Source of the DNA: Streptomyces sp. JJ38
Lineage (GTDB): Bacteria > Actinomycetota > Actinomycetes > Streptomycetales > Streptomycetaceae
Direction of reading: 5' to 3'
Length of the DNA: 51,821 nucleotides
Assembly: GCF_019303475.1 (NCBI RefSeq)
Contig: NZ_JABLSI010000037.1
Span: 1-51,821, forward strand
Every line of letters begins with the position of its first letter. The stretch's first letter is position 1. The position numbers were made by a program, and so were the translations under genes. Below are positions 7,363 through 14,049 of the stretch, in pieces. Below the pieces are notes generated by a model. That model saw only the letters and a program-made list of their open reading frames with translations, was not told the DNA's origin and did not search any database.

Positions 7363-8789
7363 GCACGAGGATGTTCCAGGTCGCCGGACTCGGGAACGAG
7401 CGCGTGGGCCTGACCTCCGCCCGGATCGAGCAGCTCGGCACCCGGCTCGAAGGGCCGCTGCTCGCGGCCGGGGACGAGGGCTGGGACGAGGCCGTCGAGG
7501 TCTGGAACGCCATGGTCACCGCGAGGCCGACGCTGGTCGTCCAGCCGGTCTCGGCCCAGGACGTGGCCACGGCCGTCCGGTTCGCCGCGGACCACGGCCT
7601 GCTGCTGAGCGTCAAGGGCGGGGGCCACAACATCGCCGGCACGGCCCTCGCCGACGGTGGACTGACCCTCGACATGTCCCGTATGCGCGAGGTCACCGTG
7701 GACCCGTCCGCCCGACTCGCGCACGCGGGTCCGGGATGCCTGCTGCGGGACGTCGACCGGGCGACCCAGCGGCACGGGCTGGCGACGGTGCTCGGCTTCG
7801 TGTCCGAGACCGGAGTCGCCGGCCTGACACTCGGCGGCGGATTCGGCTACCTGACGCGCCGGTTCGGCTGGACCGCCGACAACCTCGACGAGGTCGAGAT
7901 CGTCACGGCGGACGGAAAGGTCAGGACCGCGAGCCGGACGGAGAACCCGGACCTGTTCTGGGCGCTGCGCGGAGGCGGCGGCAACTTCGGCGTCGTCACC
8001 CGCTTCACCTTCCGGTTGCACGAGGTCGGCCCCGTCGTCACGGGGGGCCTCGCCGCCTGGAGCGCCGATCGGGCGGACGACGTGCTCGCGACGTACCGGG
8101 AGCTCACCGCGTCCGCTCCCCGCACACTGACGGCGGCGGCTGTCATCCAGCTCGCGCCGCCCGCCCCGTTCATCCCCGACGCGTGGCATGGCAGGCCCGT
8201 CGTCGCACTGCTCGTGTGCCACAGCGGCACCGTCGCCGAAGCCGAGGCCGATCTCGCGCCGCTGCGTGCCCTCGGGGAACCGATCTTCAACCTCATCGGT
8301 GAGAAGCCATACGTGGCCCAGCAGTCGATGCTCGACGCGATGGAGCCCAAGGGGCTGAACCAGTACTGGAAGGCGGAGTTCCTCCCCGGCCTGCCGGCCG
8401 AGTACCTTCCCGTGTTCCGGGACGCCGCGCTCGACGTCGCGTCCCCGCTCTCGTACTCCGTCGTCTTCCACCTGGCCGGAGCGCTGAACGAGTCGGCCGA
8501 CGGCGGTGCGGTCGGCAACCGGGAAGCCCGGTTCATCAGCGGCTTCTCCGGAGTGTGGCCGCCGCGGGCCGACGGAGAGGGCATCGTGGGCGCGGTTCGC
8601 AAGGGGTGGGAGAGCATCCGGCCGTTCTCGACCGGCGGGAACTACGTCAACTTCCAGCTGTCCGAGGACGACGCCGACCGGACCGCCGACGCCTACCGGG
8701 GCACCTACGAGCGTCTCCAGCAGCTCAAGACGCGCTACGACCCCGCCAATCTCCTCCGCGTCAACCGCAACATCCGGCCGGCCAGGTGA
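7359..8789 (+). CDS. BBE-type FAD-binding oxidoreductase
   Basis: This 476-aa flavoenzyme belongs to the berberine-bridge-enzyme / 6-hydroxynicotine-oxidase family. The FAD-binding PCMH domain spans roughly residues 40-215. His90 in the KGGGHN motif is the expected covalent 8-alpha-histidyl attachment site. The second attachment Cys found in bicovalent members is not seen: the region reads VLGFVSETGVAG. The C-terminal BBE segment ends in RYDPANLLRVNRNI, the typical FAD-domain closing motif. Such enzymes oxidise alcohols, sugars or ring systems with O2. The ATG at 7359 overlaps the hydrolase stop by 4 nt. It is the last gene of a LuxR regulator / hydrolase-like / oxidase set and is followed by a strong hairpin. 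The substrate is unknown. Confidence 0.9.
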   Translation: MSTRMFQVAGLGNERVGLTSARIEQLGTRLEGPLLAAGDEGWDEAVEVWNAMVTARPTLVVQPVSAQDVATAVRFAADHGLLLSVKGGGHNIAGTALADGGLTLDMSRMREVTVDPSARLAHAGPGCLLRDVDRATQRHGLATVLGFVSETGVAGLTLGGGFGYLTRRFGWTADNLDEVEIVTADGKVRTASRTENPDLFWALRGGGGNFGVVTRFTFRLHEVGPVVTGGLAAWSADRADDVLATYRELTASAPRTLTAAAVIQLAPPAPFIPDAWHGRPVVALLVCHSGTVAEAEADLAPLRALGEPIFNLIGEKPYVAQQSMLDAMEPKGLNQYWKAEFLPGLPAEYLPVFRDAALDVASPLSYSVVFHLAGALNESADGGAVGNREARFISGFSGVWPPRADGEGIVGAVRKGWESIRPFSTGGNYVNFQLSEDDADRTADAYRGTYERLQQLKTRYDPANLLRVNRNIRPAR

Positions 8790-8814
8790 GGGCGGCGTTC
8801 ACGGCGTGACGTGG

Positions 8815-8863
8815 CGTCGGCTGACACCCCTGGGCCTGTGACGGACCGCGGTGTCAGCCGACG
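8815..8863 (+). terminator. Hairpin terminator after the FAD oxidoreductase
   Basis: A perfect 14-bp inverted repeat (CGTCGGCTGACACC at 8815-8828, GGTGTCAGCCGACG at 8850-8863) with a 21-nt loop starts 26 nt after the stop codon. There is no T-run, as is usual in Streptomyces. Confidence 0.75.
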
Positions 8864-9060
8864 GCGTCGCGCAGCCGCTTCGGGGCCGAGGACGGTGCTG
8901 CGGCCGCGGGCCAGACGGAGCATGCCGTGGTCGGCGTGGATCAGCCAGCCCGCGAGGGTGTCGGCGGAGCCCGGCAGCCGGCCACCATCGTGATGACCGC
9001 GGTGTCCACGACGGGCCCGGCAGGCCCGGGCCGCCGCATCGGTGAGCGCGCGCTCACCGT
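8854..9060 (-). pseudogene. Possible decayed gene fragment of unknown family
   Basis: Read on the minus strand, this stretch gives protein-like pieces in shifting frames: VDTAVITMVAG, then GSADTLAGWLIHADHGMLRL, then an ending KRLRDAVG followed by a stop. At least two frameshifts would be needed to join them. The last part matches the ending seen at 1717-1752. I do not recognise the family. It may be an ordinary non-coding stretch that happens to read well. Confidence 0.3.
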
Positions 9061-9117
9061 CCGCCGCGAGTCCCCCGCGCGAAGCCGCCGCGTCCCGACC
9101 CCCTCGTGTGCCTGGTC

Positions 9118-9594
9118 TCAGGCGTCGGCCTTCTGCCGGTACGCTTCGCCGAAGCTGAGCGCGGCCAGGAGCAGAGCGCCGCCGCCCAGCAGCCCGGCGA
9201 CGGGCGACACGTAACCGGGCACGATGACGTCATGGGTGCCGCCGTCGGCGGCGACGCACCCGAAGGCGAGCGGCAGGTAGCTCGGTTCGTAGGCCAGGAG
9301 TTCCGCACCACCCAGCGCGTCACGGCAGGCCTTCGCCTGAGCGGTCGCGTCAAGCACCACCAGGTGCAGGAGCCCCCAGGTGTACACCGCGATCGCCCCG
9401 CCGAGAGCCGCGCTGCCCGCTGTGCGGAGCCCCGCCGTCGTTCCCCGGCATCCGCCGAACCCGTTGTCGGTGGCTCGGACCAGGCTGTAGACGCCGACGA
9501 CCGCGGTGGCGATCAGTCCGCCGAAGGCCAGAAGGAGGACATTGATCGGGTCATGACCGACGAATGAGGTGTCGGTCGCCACAACCTCTGCCAT
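9118..9594 (-). CDS. Small hypothetical membrane protein
   Basis: This 158-aa protein was not recognised. It has three or four hydrophobic segments: about residues 18-40 (LLLAFGGLIATAVVGVYSLV), 58-82 (containing IAVYTWGLLHLVVL) and 125-148 (VAGLLGGGALLLAAL). Three Cys lie in the loops between them. The ATG at 9594 has an AGGAG very close by and a stronger AGGAGG about 12 nt upstream. It lies downstream of the LAXTG surface-protein gene on the same strand, but a strong terminator separates them, so it probably has its own promoter or depends on read-through. Localisation in the cytoplasmic membrane is the only safe inference. Confidence 0.65.
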   Translation of the reverse strand: MAEVVATDTSFVGHDPINVLLLAFGGLIATAVVGVYSLVRATDNGFGGCRGTTAGLRTAGSAALGGAIAVYTWGLLHLVVLDATAQAKACRDALGGAELLAYEPSYLPLAFGCVAADGGTHDVIVPGYVSPVAGLLGGGALLLAALSFGEAYRQKADA

Positions 9595-9632
9595 AACTCC
9601 TGTCCCCCTCCTGATCGGAAAGCGAGAGTGTG

Positions 9633-9669
9633 CTCCTCGGGCCGGAGCGTGGTGCTCCGGCCCGAGGAG
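9633..9669 (-). terminator. Perfect 15-bp hairpin terminator
   Basis: CTCCTCGGGCCGGAG (9633-9647) and its exact complement (9655-9669) flank a 7-nt loop. The hairpin lies 9 nt beyond the stop of the LAXTG protein gene and upstream of the small membrane protein gene. Confidence 0.85.
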
Positions 9670-9678
9670 TAGGTGACG

Positions 9679-10467
9679 TCAGTCGTTCCCCGCGGTGGTC
9701 CTGCGGCGGCGCAGGACCAGGAAGCCGCCGACGCCGAGCAACGCCGCTGCCGCGGCGGCGAGGCCGATGGTGGGTCCGGCACCGGTCACCGCCAGGTCAC
9801 CGTCGCGAGTGACGTCCGGGGAGGGCGACGCGGAGGGCTCGTCCGACGTCTCGTCCGACGGCGTGCCGGGGGTCTCCTCGCACCGCTCACCGGACGCGTC
9901 CGCGGCGTCCTCGCAGGACGCGTCGCCGGGCTTCTCCGGCTCCGGCTCCGGCTCCTCGCCCGGCTCCTCGCCCGGCTCCTCGTTCTCCTCGTCGTTCCCC
10001 TCTTCGTCCTCCTCCGCCGGCTGCCCGGGAGACTCCGGCGCAGCCGCGGGGCAGGTGTGGGACAGGTTGAAGAGTTCCAGGTCGCCGCCCGTCACCTCGG
10101 CGACCGCGGAGGTGAGTTCGGCTCCGGGGGCAGAGGCGACGTAGGCGTGCTTGTCGGACGGCGGGCCGAACTCGGTCACCACCTGCTCGCCGCCGGGCTC
10201 GAAGGCGACGGTGAGCTTGACGAAGTTCGAGGACCCGCCGGGCAGCACGAAGTGCCAGCCGTCCTGGGCCGCGGGAATGCCGGGGCACTCGTCGGCGCCC
10301 TGCTGCGGAACACCCCCACTGGCGGAGGTGGCGGTGCGGGGAAGCTCCTGGCGCAGCTGGACGGTGTAGGCGTCGTCGTTCGCGAGGGCGGGGGCCGCGC
10401 CCGCGGTCAGAAGCAGCGCGGCGGCGGGCAGTGCGGCGAAACGGGAGGTCACGGACAAAGAGGGCAT
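9679..10467 (-). CDS. LAXTG-anchored cell-surface protein (sortase E-type substrate)
   Basis: This 262-aa secreted protein has a Sec signal peptide (residues 1-29, ending APALA before NDD). An extracellular domain of about 110 residues with two Cys follows, then a Glu/Pro/Gly-rich low-complexity spacer (about 130-215). It ends with a C-terminal sorting signal: LAVTG at residues 225-229, a hydrophobic stretch, and an RRRR tail. LAXTG is the motif used by class E sortases in Streptomyces, so the protein is expected to be covalently attached to the cell wall. The ATG at 10467 has AGGA 9-10 nt upstream. No sortase gene is nearby. It is transcribed divergently from the nuo-like operon. The function of the globular part is unknown. 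Confidence 0.85.
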   Translation of the reverse strand: MPSLSVTSRFAALPAAALLLTAGAAPALANDDAYTVQLRQELPRTATSASGGVPQQGADECPGIPAAQDGWHFVLPGGSSNFVKLTVAFEPGGEQVVTEFGPPSDKHAYVASAPGAELTSAVAEVTGGDLELFNLSHTCPAAAPESPGQPAEEDEEGNDEENEEPGEEPGEEPEPEPEKPGDASCEDAADASGERCEETPGTPSDETSDEPSASPSPDVTRDGDLAVTGAGPTIGLAAAAAALLGVGGFLVLRRRRTTAGND

Positions 10468-10830
10468 GGCATGGATTCCTCTGACACGTTGAAGTGCGGG
10501 AGCCGTGGGGGGTGGCTCAGTGTCCTGGCTGCCGTGCGCCCTGGGCAAGGACGAATTCTCCCGCTTGCCGCGCTGTGCCCGATCTGGCGCGTTGCAGAGC
10601 CGCAACGATTCCCGACTCACTCGCGGTCCGGGAGGCCGCGGCGGGGCGACGGGTTCCACTCGGGTGGGCGCTCACGTATCACTCCGTTCTCCGCCCGCGC
10701 CGGCGCGCGTCCGGTGTCCCCGGCTCGGCCGCCGGACGGGTGAGGTACGGAATGGGAGGCTCCGTGCCGGGTACCGGGAGGCCGACTCGACCCTGCCCGG
10801 CGGAGTGCGGCTCCGGAACCTGAGGAGAGC
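10468..10830. promoter_or_regulatory. Divergent promoter region between LAXTG gene and nuoA
   Basis: This 363-bp gap has no gene and must hold the promoters of both divergent units. Exact -10/-35 boxes could not be fixed. About 100 bp next to nuoA (10730-10830), including the AGGAGAG ribosome-binding site, recurs in degraded form at 3160-3263. Confidence 0.5.
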
Positions 10831-11181
10831 ATGCGGGACTTTCTCGACGTGGGCGCGATGCTGGTGCTGGCGGTCGGCCTGGTGGCCGGGCTGCGCGGGC
10901 TGCACCGGCTGACGGCCGTCCGCGCGGAGCCCCTGCTCGCCGCGCCGTTCCTCTCCGGGAACGTGCCGGGCGAGCACGCGGTCTCGCGCTTCCACGCCCG
11001 CTGGTACGCGCTGACGCTGCTGTTCCTGGCCTTCGACGTCGAGATGCTGTTCATGTACCCGTGGGCGGTCGTCGTGGCGCGGATGGGGGCGCCGGCCGTG
11101 GTGGAGATGTTCGTCTTCCTGGGCCTGCTGATGTGCGGGGTGCTCTACGCCTGGCGGGAGGGCGCCCTGCGATGGGCCTGA
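10831..11181 (+). CDS. nuoA: NADH-quinone oxidoreductase subunit A-like protein
   Basis: This 116-aa membrane protein matches NuoA in size and layout, with three transmembrane helices. It has the hallmark centre RFHARWYALTLLFLAFDVEM, close to the family pattern RFxxxxYxxAxLFxxFDxE, where the FDVE acidic pair is conserved. NuoA sits at the joint between the membrane and peripheral arms of complex I. GAGGAG lies 4 nt before the ATG. The gene opens an eight-gene operon and overlaps the next gene by 10 nt. A degraded copy of its upstream region and first 40 codons lies near 3264. The loop is shorter and more basic than in respiratory NuoA, consistent with this being the second, partial nuo set known from Streptomyces genomes. 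Confidence 0.9.
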   Translation: MRDFLDVGAMLVLAVGLVAGLRGLHRLTAVRAEPLLAAPFLSGNVPGEHAVSRFHARWYALTLLFLAFDVEMLFMYPWAVVVARMGAPAVVEMFVFLGLLMCGVLYAWREGALRWA

Positions 11182-12302
11182 ACGCCGTCCTGCGGGGCCT
11201 GGCCGGTGGTCCCCGCGTGCTGCTGGTGACGTGCCCCGGTGGCACGGCCGTACGGCTGGCGGCCGAGGCGGCTGTGGGGGAGCGTGGCGGACAGCTGGCG
11301 CTGACCCCGGCCGAGGCGGACGTCCTGCTGGTGGCGGGGGAGCCGGCCGCGGAGCTGCACTCGGCCGTTGAGGTGCTGTGGGGTCAGATGCCGGGCCCCC
11401 GGGCGCGCGGGCGGGCGGCGCGGGCGCGGGACGTCAAGGCGGTGCTGGAAGCGCTGCTGCCCGAGCGCGGCGGCCCGGCCGGGACGGCGCGCTCGGCGCG
11501 GTGGCGGCCACCCGGTGGGGACGGCGCCCCGCAGCGGCTCGGCGAGCCGGTGATGGCGGACCGGGGCGAGGACCGGGACGGGCTGAAGCTGGACGTGCTG
11601 CACGTGCCGCTGGGGCCGGTGCTCCCGGACTGGCCCGCCGGGCTGGTGGTGGACACCGTCCTGCAGGGCGACGTCGTCCAGCGCGCCGCGGGCCGGGTGC
11701 TGCCCTTCGCCGGGCCGTGGCGGCCGCCGTTCTGGAGCGCTGGGCAGGGCCGGCAGGCCCGTCGGCGTCGCACGGCCGCCTGCCATCTGGACGCGCTGGG
11801 ACGGCTGTTGGCCGTGGCCGGGTGGTGGGCCGCTGCCCGCGGGGCGCGGGCCCTGCGAGACCGGCTGCTGGACGGCGAGCCGGAGCGCGGGGTGCGCGCG
11901 GACTTCGGGGTGTGGCGGCGCCGGGTGGAGCGGTCCCGCACGCTGCGGTGGGCGACGGACGGGCTGGGCGTCCTCACCCCGGCGGACGCGGCGGAGCTGG
12001 GCGTGACCGGCCCGGCGGCGCGGGCACGGGCACCGCATGACGCGACGGCGCGCTGGCGGTGCTGGCTGGCGGAGACCGACGGGCTGCTCGCGGGCGGCCC
12101 GGTGCCGGACGCGGGGCCCCGTGGCGATGTGACCGTGGACGGTGTGCCGCCGTCCCGGGGGCTGTTGGAGGCGGCCGTCGAGCGGATGCCCGGGCTGGAG
12201 CTGACCGCCGCGCGGCTGCTGCTCGCCTCCCTCGACCCGGACCCGGACGAGCTGGCGGCGGGGCGGGGACCCGGTGGCACCGGGGGAGGGGGCGGCCGGT
12301 GA
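11172..12302 (+). CDS. Degenerate NuoB/NuoD-like connector protein of a partial nuo operon
   Basis: This 376-aa soluble protein occupies the position of NuoB-C-D. Residues about 35-75 (EADVLLVAGEPAAELHSAVE, then LWGQMPGPR) resemble the NuoB strand and helix around ADxxIVAG and QMPEP. The four Cys that hold cluster N2 in NuoB are missing; the protein has only three scattered Cys. Residues about 138-170 (LHVPLGPVLPDWPAGLVV, then GDVV) resemble the N-terminal motif of NuoD, but the quinone-site His/Tyr residues are not evident. I read it as a fused or decayed NuoB/NuoD relic that could still dock on the membrane arm. The ATG at 11172 lies inside the end of nuoA, and the stop overlaps the nuoH GTG by 4 nt. 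Homology is by pattern only. Confidence 0.6.
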   Translation: MGLNAVLRGLAGGPRVLLVTCPGGTAVRLAAEAAVGERGGQLALTPAEADVLLVAGEPAAELHSAVEVLWGQMPGPRARGRAARARDVKAVLEALLPERGGPAGTARSARWRPPGGDGAPQRLGEPVMADRGEDRDGLKLDVLHVPLGPVLPDWPAGLVVDTVLQGDVVQRAAGRVLPFAGPWRPPFWSAGQGRQARRRRTAACHLDALGRLLAVAGWWAAARGARALRDRLLDGEPERGVRADFGVWRRRVERSRTLRWATDGLGVLTPADAAELGVTGPAARARAPHDATARWRCWLAETDGLLAGGPVPDAGPRGDVTVDGVPPSRGLLEAAVERMPGLELTAARLLLASLDPDPDELAAGRGPGGTGGGGGR

Positions 12303-13216
12303 CGGTGAGCGGCGCACCGGTGTGGGCGGTGGTGCCGGCGGCCGCCGTCCTGCTGGCCCTGGCGTGGTCCGCGGCCGTGCTCGACGCTGTCCTGGACGCC
12401 GGACCGGCCGCCCCCGCCCGGACCCGGCCGCTGGCCGAGGCGGCGCGGCTGATGCGGCAGGCCGGCCGCACGACGGTGGCCCCGGACCGGCTGCTGTGGC
12501 GCCTCGGGACGGCGGGTGGGCTGGTCGCTGCCCTGCTGATGGCGGTGGTGGTGCCCGTCGGGGGAACGGTGGTGGCGGATCTGCCGGTGGGGATCGTCTG
12601 GTTCAACGCGGTGGACGTCACCCTGTGGGCGGCGGTGTGGCTGGCGGGCTGGGGGCCGAACAGCGTGTATCCGCTGGTCGGAGGCTACCGCTTCGTGGCC
12701 CAGGCGCTCGGTTACGAGTTGCCGCTGATGTTCGCGCTGACCGCGCCCGCGGTGGCGGCGGAGAGTCTCCGGGTGGGGGACGTGGTGCGGGCCCAGCAGC
12801 CGCTGTGGTTCGCGGTGTGGATGCCGGTGGCCTTCCTGGTGTTCCTGGGGTCGGTCGCGGCCTTCAGCATGTGGGGGCCGTTCTCCTCCCCGGTGGGGCG
12901 CGACGCGGCGGGAGGCGTGCTGGCGGAGGCGGCGGGGGTGGACCGGCTGCTGGTGCTGGCCGGGCGGTACGCGCTGCTGGCGGCCGGGGCGGGCATGGCG
13001 GTGGCGTTGTTCCTGGGCGGGGGCGCGGGGCCGTGGCTGCCCGGCTGGATGTGGTCGCTGCTGAAGACGCTGGCTGTCCTGGCGGTGCTGGTCGCGCTGC
13101 GGCGGCTGCCGGTGCTGCGCCCCGAACGCCTCGCGTCGCTCGGGTGGCTGGTGGCGCTTCCGGCCGTGCTGCTGCAACTGCTCGTGGTGGCGGCCGTCAT
13201 GGTGTGGAAGGGGTGA
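12299..13216 (+). CDS. nuoH: NuoH-like membrane subunit
   Basis: This 305-aa protein has about eight transmembrane helices and fits NuoH, the membrane-arm subunit that forms the quinone-access channel in complex I. Recognisable features are GPNSVYPLVGGYRFVAQALGY (residues about 121-141, the counterpart of the conserved helix/loop with RxxAQ) and the MWGPFSSPVGRDAAGG loop. The acidic loop motif of respiratory NuoH (DLPEAE..LV.GY..EYSG) is replaced by SSPVGRDAAGGVLAEAAG, with only one Glu. Quinone chemistry may therefore be altered or absent. It starts at a GTG that overlaps the previous stop (GTGA). Confidence 0.85.
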   Translation: MTVSGAPVWAVVPAAAVLLALAWSAAVLDAVLDAGPAAPARTRPLAEAARLMRQAGRTTVAPDRLLWRLGTAGGLVAALLMAVVVPVGGTVVADLPVGIVWFNAVDVTLWAAVWLAGWGPNSVYPLVGGYRFVAQALGYELPLMFALTAPAVAAESLRVGDVVRAQQPLWFAVWMPVAFLVFLGSVAAFSMWGPFSSPVGRDAAGGVLAEAAGVDRLLVLAGRYALLAAGAGMAVALFLGGGAGPWLPGWMWSLLKTLAVLAVLVALRRLPVLRPERLASLGWLVALPAVLLQLLVVAAVMVWKG

Positions 13217-13222
13217 GACACG

Positions 13223-13747
13223 GTGGAGACGGTGCTGTTCTGGGGGCTGGCCGTGGTGGCCGTCGCCTCGGGCGTGGCGGTGTTCACGGTGAACTCGATG
13301 GCCCGGGCGACGTATGCGCTCGCGCTCTCGTTCGTCGCGGTAGGCGCCGCGCTGCTCCTGCTGGACCTGGCCTACCTGGGCGTGGTGACGGTGCTGATGA
13401 TGATCATGGAGATGGCCATCATGGCCGTTTTCATGATCATGTTCATGATGAACCCGGCCGGTCTCATGCCGATGTCGATGCTCCACAACAAGCGCGGCGC
13501 GCCGGTCATCGCCGGCGGGGTCTTCGCGGCTCTGGCGGCCCTGGCGCTGCTCGTCCCCTGGCCCGAGCGGCGGGGCGCCGTACCGGCCGACCCGACCCGG
13601 GCCGTGGGCGAGGCGGTCATGGGCCCGAAGATGCTCGTGATGATCGGCGTCAGCGCGGTGCTGTTCACCACCATCGTGGCCGCGCTCGTGCTGGCCTCCG
13701 CCCGCAGCCGGTACGACGACGAGCGGGACGGAGGCGGTGACGCGTGA
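13223..13747 (+). CDS. nuoJ: NuoJ-like membrane subunit, methionine-rich
   Basis: This 174-aa protein has five predicted transmembrane helices, as in NuoJ. The third helix (about residues 56-78) reads VVTVLMMIMEMAIMAVFMIM. It is exceptionally rich in Met and keeps one central Glu, where respiratory NuoJ has a YAGAIMVLF-type helix with a pi-bulge. The GTG at 13223 follows nuoH by 6 nt, and its end overlaps nuoK by 4 nt. The role is inferred from position, size and topology; sequence similarity to respiratory NuoJ is modest. Confidence 0.8.
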   Translation: METVLFWGLAVVAVASGVAVFTVNSMARATYALALSFVAVGAALLLLDLAYLGVVTVLMMIMEMAIMAVFMIMFMMNPAGLMPMSMLHNKRGAPVIAGGVFAALAALALLVPWPERRGAVPADPTRAVGEAVMGPKMLVMIGVSAVLFTTIVAALVLASARSRYDDERDGGGDA

Positions 13748-14049
13748 CGCTGGAACCGTTCCTGCTGCTGGCCGCCGCGCTCTTCGCCGTCGGGCTGTAC
13801 GGGGCCCTGAGCCAGCAGTCCGTCGTCATGGTGATGATGGGCCTGGAACTGATGATCAACGGCGTGATCGTGGCGGCCGCGGCCTTCTGGTACTTCCTCG
13901 CGCCCGCGGCGCCGGACGGCCAGGTCCTCGTGCTCGTGGTCATCGCGGCCATGACGGTGGACATGGCCCTGGGGTTCGCCGTCGTGACGCTGCTGTTCCG
14001 CGCCGGGGACGTGGACCTCACCGACACCGCCGCGGAGCTCCGGCGGTGA
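13744..14049 (+). CDS. nuoK: NuoK-like membrane subunit
   Basis: This 101-aa protein has three transmembrane helices and the NuoK pattern MGLELMINGV (residues about 33-42), with the conserved membrane Glu that is part of the proton path. The second conserved Glu of NuoK (in VAAAEAAVGL of respiratory homologues) aligns with Asp in AMTVDMALGF, so an acid is kept but shortened. The GTG start overlaps nuoJ by 4 nt, and its stop overlaps nuoL by 4 nt, indicating translational coupling. NuoK is related to MnhC of Mrp antiporters, so an antiporter-like role is the main alternative. Confidence 0.88.
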   Translation: MTLEPFLLLAAALFAVGLYGALSQQSVVMVMMGLELMINGVIVAAAAFWYFLAPAAPDGQVLVLVVIAAMTVDMALGFAVVTLLFRAGDVDLTDTAAELRR

